Assembly: GCF_008831285.2 (NCBI RefSeq) | Contig: NC_045138.2 | Coordinates: 28,987,934 to 29,051,933, forward strand | Length of the DNA stretch: 64,000 nucleotides | DNA from: Nymphaea colorata | Taxonomy: Eukaryota > Streptophyta > Magnoliopsida > Nymphaeales > Nymphaeaceae | Reading direction: 5' to 3' | In this document: positions 36,470 through 49,293 of the stretch, piece by piece | Layout of the letters: each line of letters opens with the position of its first letter | How positions within the stretch are numbered: the first letter of the stretch is position 1 | Position numbers and translations under genes: made by a program | Notes under the pieces: generated by a model | Told to the model about the DNA's origin: nothing | The model's input: the letters and a program-made list of their open reading frames with translations, nothing else | The model's database searches: none

Positions 36470-36759
36470 TTGATATATGATGTGAAAGTAGCAAGAGAAG
36501 AATGTCTCTGAACCATGTTCTTTTGTTACCCGAATTTTCTTATAGCGTTGTCCCACAAAATCACCTTCATTATGCGGAAAAAAATTAAAATTACTTGTAA
36601 ATTTCAAAGATAAGAGCCATTTGTACGTCATGTCATCTGCGAGGGTAAGCATGGAAAAAGAAAATCCCGGACAGCACCATACGCGCCCATAAGTATGCCC
36701 TTCCTCTTGTTTCTCTTGTTCTTTTGCTGTAGCGACCGAGCAAATCGAGGGGGAAGAAG
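35226..36759. other. Upstream flank of SF3B2; no gene seen
   Basis: There is no coding exon on either strand. It contains the (AT)n run listed separately. The last 100 bp (TTCCTCTTGTTTCTCTTGTTC and following) are the probable SF3B2 leader. Confidence 0.5.
36406..36467. repeat. (AT)n microsatellite
   Basis: A pure alternating AT run of about 60 bp, roughly 300 bp upstream of the SF3B2 start codon. Confidence 0.98.
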
Positions 36760-39700
36760 ATGACAGCCCTAGTCGAGAACGGGGTCCAGCATGCCAACGG
36801 CGAGCGGTCGGAGCTAGGGCTAGGGTTTCATGCCGCCTCGGAGAACGGCGCGGTCTCGCAGAAGAAGTTGAGGGAGAGCGAGCGGAGGAGGAGGCGGCGG
36901 AAGCAGAAGAAAGAGAAGGGCCAAAAAAATGATTCTGAGGGGGCCGACGGCGAGGGCGTCACGGACGGCGAAACTCGCCAGAACGATCAGGTCGGTTGAT
37001 GCCTACGGGTTTGAAACCCTTCTTTCTTTTTTGTTGGTTCGTTTCTTTAGTGATGTCGTGTCCATGTTTCAGTTGTTCCTGCTTTCCCGCCGCCTGAGTT
37101 TTGTGTTTGTGATTCTGGTGAAATGTCCCCATGGAATTGTTGCACTATCTTGTGGTGTACAATTAGTTATTTTGTTTGGGGATTGCAAATGCCTCTTATA
37201 TGTTCTGTTGATTTTGGGGATTTGGTGTGCTTCTGTTGCATTTGCGCTTTATTTGTTGGTAAGAACAATTTGGGTTATGGCATTTGAAGAATGGCTGCGG
37301 TTGCTCGTTACTCTGGAAAGTTTTAATGATTTAGAGCGTATTTTGTGTGGATATTATGTGGTTTAATATGTGTCTTGGCCATCCAACCTTTTTTATTCTG
37401 GACCTGGAAATCATCTTTTACCGAATTCAAGTTGCAACTACGTTTTAGGATTATTTTGTAGAGCGTCTGGAAGCTTTTGACTTGGAAGTTTATGCGTATT
37501 CGTGCACTGGAAGTATGTGGAAGTGAAAGGCTCCGCAATTTCTATTTTCTGGGTTACTAGAAGTTGGAACTTGGTGCATCTTCATTGTCCTTAGTTTTCC
37601 TTTATCAATTGCTTCCCTTCTTTCCTTCTTTTGTTTGTTTACTTCTTTTGTGATACTGTCTATAACTATGTTACCGTTTTCACAATTTATGCTTCTTCTT
37701 TTTTTGTCGACTCTCTAGTCGAATCGGTGGTCGCTGTGATCTTCCTGAGACAGGTGTTCTCCTCAAGTTTAATGGTGAATCTAAGCTACTGTGTCATCAT
37801 GTCTTCCCTCTACCTGTGTAAACTTGGCAAAGCGAAAAAGAAAAGTGGGGGAAATAGCCTATGATGTGAAAGGAAAACTTTTCATTGCAAATGTTTTTGC
37901 TTTTATTGGCTGCCATTTTTGCTCCATGTACAAGTACTTGTGTTATATAACTTTTTGTATTTACCCAGTTTTTGCCTTTTTTGCCTCCTGCTGTGAACGG
38001 GAAATACTGATCGCTTTGTGTTTATTGATACTTCGTGTTCTCCTTGATGAATATTATGTTACTGAGATGTGTTCATTGTTAGGGTCTGGAGAAAGTTGAG
38101 GTGGAATACGTCCCAGAAACAACTGATATAGATGATGATCTGCTGGATGATTTCAAAAAAGTATTTGAGAGATTCAGCTTCTCTGAGGCTGGCATAGCTG
38201 TGGAGGTACTGATTAGCTGCTTGTCTCTCAATTTCAGTAGAAGATCTGTGATAAAATTTGTTCCCTTTTTTTTTTTTGGTGGTTGAAGCTTTCCTACAAA
38301 GTTACTTTTTTACTTGTAGGATGGTGAGAAGAAAGATGAAGCTGCAAAGGATGCAGCTTCCAAAAAGAAGGTTGACTCCGACTCCGAGGAGGATGAACAG
38401 GACACACAACAGAAGGAGAGGGGAATTTCAAATAAAAAAAAGAAGGTTTGGGCATTTTTAGAATGAAGTGGTAGAAAATCTATTGTCTGCTCCTAGCTTG
38501 CTCTCATTGATTGTGCTTCTTCTTCTTTTTTTTTTTTTGCAGCTTCAACGTCGAATGAAGATAGCTGAACTGAAACAGATATGCTCAAGGCCGGATGTGG
38601 TTGAGGTTTGCTTTCTGTGTTGACTTTTCCTTGTCACGTTCTTTTTCAAGTCTTTCTTTTTAGTTTCTGAGTCTCTGACTGTAGTTATTTTCTGGATCAA
38701 ATTTCGTAGTCTTTTTCTTTACTTCAGTTCAAATTATCTCCAAGCTTGGTCAGTCAGGGATTAGCAAAGCATGGCACTGTCAGGAAATTTGTATCTATCT
38801 AATTGAGAGGAAAATGAGTAAAGCAGTGGAACCTTGGAGTAGCATGTTATTGGAAAAAATCAGAGAACTAGAAAAATACAAACCAAAAGTATAATGTGCA
38901 AGCTGAAGATGGTGTATTTGAAAAAAAAAAAAACATCAGCATATAAGGTGCAAGCTGAAGATAGTGTATTTGAAAGGACATCAATAGTACACTTATATTG
39001 AATGGATAAAGTTTGAGATGAACTAGTGGTATGTTGTGATGACAATAAAAACGTATTACTTCCCCACTAGGTTGCTCTAAATCAACCCTGCTGGTGCTTG
39101 AGATGCCATAAGAAGAGAGAATTTTGTCTATGGATGTGCACGTGGTAAGATGATTTGTGGAGTTAACCGGATGCCATCACATTTCATCACACTACCATAT
39201 GAGTTGCACTAATAAACGAAATGTGGTTAAAACTTAATTATGGTCATTGGTAAGAAAGGCTAGCTTGATACAAGTTGATGGGACTATTGAAGAAGGAATC
39301 TTGAGATTATGTCAGCAGTTGTAAAGTCACAAGTAAAAGGGGTGCAATGCCATCTATGCCATATTGTAGATGGTTCATTGTAGTTGAATTTAATAAAATT
39401 GCCTATGACCATATGGTAATGAGTTTTCCTGGACTTGGAGACAGATCTCTGAGATGATATGGCAGTTATAAAGTCATCAAGTTTATAGCTTTTGGAAATA
39501 AGATGCAGAAAGGCAGGTTGTTTGATAAGGATGTTTGCAGTTGTCAGCAGCTTCATGCTATTTTTAGGGCACCAGGAACATTGAAAGTGGATTTGAAAGA
39601 AAAAGATCTTTTATTGCTTTTAGAAAGTGTTTAGGTTTCTTTGTCACATGGGTACTGCTGTAAAGGCAGCGTACCCGTACCGGTCAGGTACGAGACCGGT

Positions 39701-42700
39701 GCTGGTACTGGTACTGTCTCAGGTGCCTCTTGGGTACTGGTCAAACAATACTGAATTCGGTCAACGTACCCAGGACCGTATCCGTCCGATTAAGACTCGA
39801 TCAAAGTTGACCGAGTCATTTCCTATCCAGAATTTAGGATTTCAGTTTTGTTCTTTACACCATTTACACTCAGGAAATACATACAAAGCTGCGTTTACAT
39901 TTTTTTTTTCAATAGTTTCTTCTTTAAAAACTATAAATTTTGAATAATGAATGTGTTATTTTGTTTGAATTCTTATTTGAAAATAGTCTGAACCAGTACC
40001 CGTACCGGCACCTATACCCGTACCTATGTGACATAGGTAGGTTTGTACTCTGTCATATGGATGCCGGTATGGATGCCGACATGTGTGTTGGTATGGACAC
40101 TGGTGCTAGTGCAGGGACAGTGTATATGTATGTATATACACGTCGATTCATTGCTGCCATGTGCTGAATGTTGCCAGCTGGATAAAATTTGAAACTTTGT
40201 TGCTAATTAACAGTCAACTAGATTGTGATTAGCCAGGTTTATGGTGCGGCGATGTTTCTAGGTGGTTCTACTGATTATTTATGGTCTTTGTAGCGATGTG
40301 CCTTTTAGATTTTAGCTATTTGGCACATGGTGGCATTGAATTTTTCCATATATGTATATACAATATTTTAAGCAAATAAACACATAAGATTTGTTGTTTG
40401 TATTCATAGAAATATATGTTACTGAACAAAAAATACTAAATATATCAAAACGTATAAAACATACTAAAATATAGCAAAAAGTACAAAAGAAAAATTAAAA
40501 CGGTTGTGTCCAAGCTGTGTCCCATACCTGGACCTATGTTGGGTTGCGTTGAGACTGGTACTTCTGCCTTCTGAAAGTGTCTGTGTGACTTAGGGAAAAA
40601 GGGACGATAGAACTATTTCTCCGTATCCTTCAATTCTTATATTTTTATTTGGAGGCTTTATACTGTTTCTGTGGCTACTAGGGACTTGGTCTTCCTGAAG
40701 TACAGATAAAATTTTATTAGTTGTCTCCTGGCCTTCCTTTCTCTTTCACCTTTTATCCCTTAAGTTCCTAGCTTGGAGTTGGTTGGTGCTGTTATGTGCT
40801 ATGTCACATGAGTGTGGGGTGCGAGTGCGGGTGCCGGAGCAGCACATCTCAAAAAATTTAGGTGCGGCGAGGGTATTTTATTATTATTACTATTATTAAT
40901 TTATTATATATATAACAGAATAAGCATGTATATATTGTAATAATAATAATTTAGTTATTAATGTATATAACATACTTGCATAATTATTGCATATAGGAAA
41001 ATATCATAACAACATATATTACATATAATAATTATATATAGTAATTTAGTAACATGACATACTAACAGTCTAACATAAAACATAAAAAATTGATAGAATC
41101 ATAGAAGCATAAATTAAAAATTTGAAATTAAAACTTCAAAAGAACACACTAACCACAGCTGGTCGGCTGCATGATGCATATATAAAAAAGCTTATATTAT
41201 ATATTATAAGTTTATAACATAACAATATATCACCATATCAGTTGTAAAGTATATATGCACGGCTGCATATGTACACGACTGACAATATATATTTGTTAGT
41301 TGAACTTTGAAACTTTTATAGTAGATTCAAGAACAACTGAACAAACATCTAAAATAAAATGCTAAAATGTATACAACAATAATACCAAATAATGGTACAC
41401 ATTTAGACCGGATGCGGGTTGACCGCACCCGACTCGAGTTTGACGCAAGTCAGGTGCGTGTCAGAAATGGACAAGTATAGTCTGGTGCGGCTGACCGCAT
41501 CCGACTCACATTGACTGGGCTCGGGTGCGAGTTGGAGCCGCACCCATGTCCGGTGCGCACCCGACTCGACGCGACTTGAGTGCGGCAGTAAAATAGAAGA
41601 GTCCGTGTGACTTAGGGACTATGTCACATAAGTGCAGTTCCTGATGCACTATTTTTTGAAAAAAATGTAAAACATGGGTGTGGTTGCAGCAAGGATATAT
41701 GCTTGTATGTAGCTTGTTTACGCAAGTGTAAAAGAAATATAACAAAAAGTATATGCATTTGATGAGAGCACAAAGTATAATAACATCAATGGACCCAAAG
41801 TACATCTGGTGCACCTGTAAACCATGTGCAGCAGCCTATCTGCAGCATTGATGCGACATAGCATAGTCCAAAGTTCTCCAAACAGCTTTTACTAAGAAGA
41901 GAATATTTTGCTTCTCAACAATTTTAACAGTTTCTTCCACTTTACCAGTCCGGTCTGTTACTTAGCATATGACAACACCATGAAATACCCCAAATGTTAT
42001 CAACCAGAGATATATGCATCCAGATCAAGAGTTGAACTGTTAACATGATAAAAAAACTTTTGAACCCATGAACCATTCTACACGTCACATAAGTGTAGAA
42101 TTGATTTCATAAGTACTTCAACTTCCAAAGTTATGGAATTTCATTGTTGTTTGTTTCTGTCTTTATTGGGAGGGGCAGCACATAGGTTGGTTGTCCAGGA
42201 GGGAAGGCATGGCTACTGGTTGGATAGCTAGTAACATTGTTTGCCAACACACACTAAGTCTGTACTAGGGCAGAATGATTTATTTATTATTAATAATGAT
42301 TCTTCTTCTCGTTTTTTAATATGTTGGATTAGTTTGGAAAAATTTTGTCTGCTGGATGGTTGATTGATATGGTGCCTGGTTGTGAGCATTTTGGCATCAA
42401 TTGCTTCCATACTCGGTCCTATGTAATTTTAGTTGAAAGCATAACATGTTTGCAATGTAAAGTAGTGTTGGTGTTCTTATTTTCTTCTGTTATTTTAGTT
42501 TTTCGCTACTGATAAGCATATAATTCCTCTATTTAGATCTGGGATGCAACAGCTTCTGACCCGAAGTTGCTGGTGTACTTGAAATCATATCGCAATACTG
42601 TTCCTGTGCCAAGGCATTGGTGTCAAAAACGCAAATTCTTACAGGTGAGGGAGATTCCAAATTGCCAATGCAGTGTAGATGTTTATATGCCTGAATGCTT

Positions 42701-44457
42701 GAGGGGTGCATATTACATTTTGAACAACAGGAGCATATAAGGGGGTGAGGGAGGATAGGGATCTATAAGCTTTCACCCTCTTATTTGTATATCTGGTTCT
42801 TGCAGGCGGACACTGATCACCAGCCATACAAACCATGGAGCCAGGAGTTATCATTGTTCACAAAGGGAGAACCTTGATGGTTTCTCTCTTGATAATAAAT
42901 GTTAGGGTGGGTGTGGGTCTAGTGAGCGTGTATCATGCATTTTGACGAAATTTTCTTGTCACAGTGCTCATATCTGTTGATGGTTTTGCATTTGGGATAG
43001 TGAAATTTTGTCATGGAGCTTGGATTGAAACTTCCAGTTCTCCGCTACTCGACTGAATCAATTCTTTTTGCTATTGCAGAGGTTGTGGGCTGTCATCACC
43101 CTAAGATTCTCTTTGTAATGGGGCATGATGACTTGAATGGGCAATAACTACAGTTTATATCTGTTTCACAGATTGAAATCTGATCCTCATCATTTGTTGA
43201 TTATTTTGCAGGGAAAACGTGGTATTGAGAAACAACCGTTTCAGCTTCCTGATTTCATTGCTGCAACTGGAATTGAAAAGTTAAGGCAGGTGGGTGGTCG
43301 AAATCAAACATGCAACTTTTTTATTTAAACCTACTTCAACCAACACCCCTTCTCTCTTCCCCACCCACCCTCCTTTTTCTTTCCTTTTTTTTTGGGGAGG
43401 TTTGAGGTTTTATCTCATCAAACTCTTGTGCAGGCATATATCGAGAAGGAGGACAGCAAGAAATTGAAGCAGAAACAGAGGGAGCGCATGCAGCCCAAGA
43501 TGGGCAAGATGGATATTGATTACCAGGTATTCATTTTTTTTGGCTGTATGTTAAATTTGTTGAGTAAACTTTGGCCCTGTCAGTCTTGCATTTTCTTGAC
43601 CATACTAACGCAGACTATCTGTCTGTCTGTTGCTATCTTATTTGTGGTTGGCACGGTTGATGCTAAAGATTTTTTTTTCTTCTTTATAGGTTCTTCATGA
43701 TGCCTTCTTTAAATATCAGACAAAGCCAAAACTTACCACCCATGGAGATCTTTATTATGAAGGAAAAGAGTTCGAGGTGAGGCATTCATGCTTTGTTGTT
43801 GGTTCCCTGAAAGCTGCAGCAGTATGTTATTAAATTCCTGCCCTTCTTTTAGAACACGAAATGGATACAACATTTTTTTTTGTCCCTCTCCTATTTTGGG
43901 GTTTAGTTTAAAGATAGGCAACCCTTTGCAATAGGAGTTAACGATAAAGACAGGTTATTGAGAACAGCATATATATATATATATACTCAGGTTGTTGTAG
44001 CCAAGGTTGGAAACTTTCTTTCTTGAGGAAATATTGGAAATTCAGAAAATTATGACAGAAAAAAGATTAAGTGAATTTGAGTTTTTCTACTAATTTTTTT
44101 GCACAAACATTGTTAAAAAGTTAAAATGGTTGCTAAAATGCTAAAACAAACTTAAAAACTTTATTTTTCTAGAAAATGCAAGAGTATCACAATTAAACTA
44201 AAAAAAGTGTGATGTTTCATTTTTTTTTTTAAATTTTTCCTTATTTTCCATGTTTAGCATGATATTTTAAAAAATGATGATAAATCATGATCTCTGTTGC
44301 AACTATATATATGTACATACATATATATAGGAGGCTTGGATTTCTCAGTCTAGGTTTGGATGGAGAAATCCTCTGGCCTCTCACAGCACACTGCCCCATG
44401 CAGTGCATTGAGCGGCCATGATTGGACTAGTGTCTAGATGGCCGGAGATTTCACCTC

Positions 44458-44515
<58 letters not shown>

Positions 44516-46901
44516 ACACACACACATATATAATTGCTCTTTCTAAATCTTGTCTTTATTGATTTATGTTGTTATTGTTGTGTGTGCTTTTACAGGTAAA
44601 ACTAAGAGAAATGAAGCCCGGTATTCTGTCCCAGGAACTGAAAGAAGCTCTGGGGATGCCTGAAGGTGCACCTCCTCCTTGGCTTATCAATATGCAGGTA
44701 ATAACACTGTCTTTCTCACTAGTCCCTTGCATGCTTCTTGATGAATGCACTGTGACTTACCGATTAGGCTGTCTTTTCAGAGGTATGGCCCTCCACCATC
44801 TTATCCACACCTGAAGATTGCTGGACTCAATGCACCCATCCCACCAGGAGCCAGCTTTGGTTACCACCCAGGAGGTTGGGGAAAGCCTCCTGTTGATCAG
44901 GTGAGCTTTGGTTTTCATGATCAACACTCCTTTTTTCTGCGTGTGTGTGTGAGAGAGAGAGAGAGAGAGATCCTATTCATGCAATACTGCAACATCTTGT
45001 TTGGCCTTTACATCAATTTTCTTTCCTATGTAGGATGGAGTTCCGTTATATGGAGATGTTTTTGGAGTCTATCAGCAAGATCAACCTAACTATGAGGTAT
45101 CCACATTCATGATCTCCTTTGAAGAGTCGGCTCAAAATGTTGCTCAGATTATCGTTTCTTTCTCATGAGGCTTTAATGCAAGTTGTTCTGAATAATGCCT
45201 GGATGTCTGTTAGTTGATAAACTAGGGACTGGTCGGACCAGTTTGCTGCCTAATCGGGTTAGGCACTAGCGAGCCGGCCAGTCCATCCCCAAGTTGGCTT
45301 GACCCATTTGAGGGTTAGTTGGTTGGGTGGTCAACAACTGGTGATGAAGTGACTGGGTACTTCTGAAAGAGGAATGCCCTTTTAAATGTCAAATATGATT
45401 TTTGTTTTGTGTATATACAAATTTTTCAATTTTGTATGTTTGTATTTCTGTATATTATGTATTCTATACGTACTATGTTTCTATCTTTGTGTGTGTGTGT
45501 GTGTGTGTGTGGCTATACACACACACACACACACCATATTCTGTCTCTCTTTCTCTAGGATGTGAAGCTTCAAGTCTATGATTTTAGGTCTATATGTGTA
45601 TTAATTTTATTTTAGTTGATCGATTTAGACCAACTCAACCAACTAGTTCCAGCTAGTTTTTTTAAGGTCTTGGCCGACCTGATTCCAATTTCTTATTTTT
45701 AACAACTAAGAGTGTCCTTAATGGTTGTAGGAAGAGCCTGTTGACAGAAGCAAACATTGGGGTGATTTGGAGGAGGAAGAAGAGGAGGAAGAGGAAGAGG
45801 AAGAGGAAATCGAAGAGGAAGAACTGGAGGCAGGCATTCAATCCGTGGACAGCCTTTCTAGGTGCAATACTATTTTTCTGGTGCATCTTATATTGCCTGT
45901 TCTGTCTTTGTATTTATTGCTGAATTATATTCTCTGTTCAGCACACCAACTGGTGTGGAGACCCCTGATGTCATTGATCTTCGGAAGCAACAGCGCAAGG
46001 AGCCTGAGAAGCCTTTGTATCAGGTCAGTACATTGGGCAGATTTTTTTGGCGTTTATTTTCGAGTGTTATAGTATATTTACCGTTATTTCTTTCTTTGTA
46101 AACAACAGGTTCTTGAGGAGAAAGAAGAAAGGATTGCTCCAGGAACCCTGCTTGGTACAACACATACGTAAGTGCTCACCCTTTAATTTAAGGGAAAAAA
46201 AAAGTTAGCCAGTTTTCGTTCTATTTTTCTGTCTATTCTGATGTTGGAGTTGTAATTTGTGACATACATTTCTAATGCAGGTATGTGCTTGGTGCTGCAG
46301 ACAAAAATGCTCCTAAAAGGGTAAAGTATTTGGTCCATTATATGACAATTTTTTTTGTTTTAACGGTGCCTTTCCATAATTGTAGTAGAAAAATTAAGTT
46401 CCAGAGGAAAGGCATTAGACCACTGGATCAGATAATTTTACAACTTTTGGCACTTAAATTCTCTGTTTCTGAATCTGTATGTTCCTCATGAGAGCAGGTT
46501 GATCTTCTACGAGGACAAAAGTCAGACAAAGTGGATGTCACCCTCAGACCCGAGGAACTGGAAGCTTTGGACGATGTTGCTTTGGCAGCCAAGTAAGATA
46601 TGCATCTCCATTATTACGGCGTTGCTGGTGAAAACGTGATTTTGGATTATGTTAAGTGTTAACTATTACTGTTGTCTCTGCAGATACGAGGAGGCAAGGG
46701 AAGAAGAGAAGCTGCGGAATCAAAGAGAGGATTTCAGCGACATGGTGGCAGAGGTGCGTTTCTGAACAAACATAATATTAGGACATACTAGTTTTTGTTT
46801 TGGCTTCTGACGGTGTTTGGCTTCTGCAGGCTGAGAAGAAAAGAAAGCGGAAGATGCAGGAGAAGGAAGGGAAGTCGAAGAAGAAAGATTTCAAGTTCTA
46901 G
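36760..46901 (+). CDS. SF3B2: Splicing factor 3B subunit 2 (SF3B2/SAP145), 18 exons
   Basis: Exons: 36760-36990, 38083-38205, 38320-38445, 38543-38605, 42537-42644, 43212-43289, 43434-43526, 43690-43776, 44596-44697, 44781-44900, 45034-45096, 45731-45861, 45942-46023, 46109-46167, 46281-46320, 46498-46592, 46684-46753, 46830-46901. All join in phase to 580 residues, close to the plant homologue. The N terminus is basic (RERRRRRKQKK type). The DUF382 region starts near residue 182 (IWDATASDPKLLVYLKSYRN, VPRHWCQKRKFLQGKRG). The PSP proline-rich motif follows (PPPWLINMQRYGPPPSYPHL), then GASFGYHPGGWGKPPVDQ and an all-Glu tract in exon 12. The protein is part of SF3b, holding the branch-site region of pre-mRNA in U2 snRNP and, in other eukaryotes, the U11/U12 di-snRNP. 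Intron 4 is 3.9 kb and full of repeats. Intron 11 has U12-like features. Confidence 0.97.
39642..40033. mobile_element. Inverted-repeat element in SF3B2 intron 4, TGTCACATG-type ends
   Basis: The left end TGTCACATGGGTACTG pairs with the right end, whose reverse complement is TGTCACATAGGTACGGG. Both subterminal parts are dense in GGTACYGGTACC words. There is no ORF. The ends match those of the element at 40802-41612, so they form one family. Confidence 0.6.
40802..41612. mobile_element. Second element of the TGTCACATG-end family in SF3B2 intron 4
   Basis: It starts TGTCACATGAGTGTGGGGTGC and closes GAGTCCGTGTGACT (reverse complement AGTCACACGGACTC). The flanks are rich in GCACCCGACTCG and GTGCGGGTGC words around a very AT-rich core. 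Right-end-like sequence CTGTGTGACTTAGG also occurs near 40575 and CCCGTGTGACTTAG near 59825, so more fragments of the family exist in the window. Confidence 0.55.
44455..44513. repeat. Compound (TC)n(TA)n microsatellite in SF3B2 intron 8
   Basis: A TC run passes into about 40 bp of TA and then CACACACA. It lies about 80 bp upstream of the exon 9 acceptor. Confidence 0.95.
45097..45730 (+). other. SF3B2: SF3B2 intron 11, candidate U12-type, with a (GT)n/(AC)n hairpin
   Basis: The intron begins GTATCCAC (six of eight bases match the U12 5' site GTATCCTT). It ends GTCCTTAATGGTTGTAG, where TCCTTAAT matches the U12 branch consensus TCCTTRAY with the branch A 9 nt before the exon and no pyrimidine tract between. 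Inside, (GT)n at 45489-45511 and (CA)n at 45518-45534 face each other across a 6-nt gap and can form a 17-bp stem in the transcript. Phase is 0 on both sides, so splice class does not alter the protein. Confidence 0.4.
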
Positions 46902-49293
46902 AAAGAGGGGAAATGCAGCATGGAATCATCTGGATATGGATGGTCCATGTCGAGCCTGGACTGGATCATTGGCGACGGTAGCAGGTCTTTAAAATCAGAT
47001 GCATATGGCTTTTTGGAGGTCGAGTTGTGTAAGCAAGGCGTATGTCAGTCGCATCCCCTCCACGGGTTACAGCCATTTATTGGCATGCTAATATTGTTTC
47101 CCATAATCTTGTTTTGCTGGCACCCTTTAGTACCGTAGCGTAATGACCATTTCTAGACGCTGTTCCATGTACGAACGAATGAGGATGTGGAAAAGCTTTT
47201 ACGCCTGGGACGTGCTGCCCAAATGTGGATTACGCCGCCATGGTTTTCATGATTGAGATTTGTAAGGCATGAATTGATCATTGGAATGAAATCTATGGTG
47301 CATTCGGCGTTGGTAGAATGCCGTTGCTATCTGGTTGAATCGGCTGATTTTTCTTTTCCCGCCCAGTGGGTGTATGCCATTTTATTGAGAGAAAAGCCGT
47401 TCAATTGAAAGGCAAGGATGAATATGTCTTCTTAACCGCCGCGACAATGAGAGAAAAGAAAAATAGTGGTGTTAGATTTGGTTTCGCTTGTTTAAACTTT
47501 TCACCTCAAGTCTTCCAACGTTCACTAATTCGTCCTTTCATTTCATCATAATTGCTAGGTACAGGTGACATTCGTGTGGTGTTTGCATGGCTCTGATTGT
47601 GATGTGGATGATGGGATCACGAGAATTCACTGGGTGTCCAGTGAATCCATCGCAAGTTGCAATTCTCTTGATGGAATTTTCGAGGTCCGCGTATTTGGAT
47701 CTCGTTCACCAAAACATCAAGCTTAATTACATCCTGCACCAAAGGGGCACCTTGCTTTTGAGACTGTCATTATCATGTGGGTTTTGCTGCTTGAATAGGA
47801 CCTGGAATTCTTGTGGATATGGCTGTTTTCAAGAATTGTGTAGTAGGATGCCTGCTTCCACCCATTAATGATTTTACCAGTTTTAGCTCGAAGATTCACA
47901 TCAATAAGCGTGTGGTTGAAAACGCCAAAAGGAGTCGGCGCAGTGGCGCTGGTTGTGGCTGTCAGACAGGCAATCTCGATTTGACCGCTGATGCCAAGGA
48001 GCTGTCTAGTTGAGTGTCTGGTGGCTGTTCTCAATAGGGTTTCAGGTTCGAGTTTTACTTCAAAATTGCTTAGCACTTCAAATTGGTGTGAAATGGAGTT
48101 CTCTAGATTCTCTACATGATGGCAGGGAGGCAGGTGTGAGTACAGTGTGGTTAATTGCCAGCACAGACCAACAAAAATGTTTATTTTCATATTCGTACTT
48201 CTTGATAATTTTTCTCCTCTGGTACCAAATTTAAAATTTCATAATTAGCCAGAATTTTTTCGCTCCGGCGGATTGGAGGATGGGACATGATTGTCAAATG
48301 AATGTGCTCATACATAAAGCTGCTTTTAAAGACAGCCCGAGATCTAGAAAAATTAGAGAAACGGGAATGGAAGCCTCTGACATTTGCAGGACAGCAGGAA
48401 CAATTTGTTTCAGCAGTGGGGGAAATTGGCAGTAGCCAGACTTGCAGGACGCCAAAGAACTAACCTTCTTGTTGGTCTGGTTTTATGTTCTTGAAATTCA
48501 TGGAATACATCGGAGCTTGTCGTGTAGAGGAATGCATTGCTCAATTGCTGACGGGATTTCGACAAAGAAATTGGCTGTTCTGTTTCTGATTCCAACTTGA
48601 ATCTCCATGTGAATCGTCTGTATATCCAAGTTCTTTTATTAGTTCACACCGCATAGCTGATGGAAGTTGAAAGGCTGCCCTTGATCATTAACAGCAGTTA
48701 CCAGAATAAAAGCAACAGGAAATTTTCTTGCCTGAGATTCCTTTTTCTCTTTTGATGGTTTCCCATGAGAAAACGAGTCACGTGTTTTCTAAAGCAAGAA
48801 CAACTTTCCAACTTGAGAGAAAACGACCTACTCTTTCATTTTCGGGTGAGAGCTTGTACAGGTGAATGAATATACGAACTCTAGTTTAAACGGTACCAGA
48901 GAAACTTATGATGGAAAACTATAAAGTACAAACTCCAAGCTCTCTCTCTCTCTCTCCTCTGACATTGAAGAAAAGGTCATGGTGGTCGCTTGCCAGAAGC
49001 TTCCTTGGTCTCCCAAGGATGTCTATTAAAATGCCGACTTTGGAATTCAAATTCAAATTAACGTGCTAAATGCTCTTTCACTCCTAAAGAAAAGGTTACA
49101 CGAGGATCTTGGGGGACAAGGCATTACACTATCAACTTTGGTAGTTTTGCTTTATCCCTCCTCTATTTAAGTCCCAACCATCCGTGAGCCCATTACTCAA
49201 TTCCACTTGCTTCCGAGAAGGAAGAAGAAAAAACTAAGGCGTCTTCTTTTCATTCTCCCTGCTGTTGCTCATACAGAGCAGCTTGCTGCTCCC
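46902..49293. other. SF3B2 3' flank and promoter of the next gene
   Basis: The 3' UTR of SF3B2 occupies the first part. No further coding exon was found. A copy of the dispersed repeat seen at 17.14 and 34.20 kb lies at about 48.12-48.24 kb (AGGTGTGAGTACAGTGTGG, CAACAAAAATGTTTATTTTC). Confidence 0.5.
49164..49170 (+). promoter_or_regulatory. Likely TATA box of the small three-exon gene
   Basis: CTCTATTTAAGTCCC has a TATTTAA core after a pyrimidine-rich stretch, about 130 bp before the start codon. That puts a transcription start near 49.2 kb and a leader of about 95 nt. It is placed by motif only. Confidence 0.45.

Noticed and set aside
36253-36652. ORFs with IYIYIYIY runs
   Set aside because: Translations of the (AT)n microsatellite; the same holds at 23.9, 26.2 and 63.6 kb.
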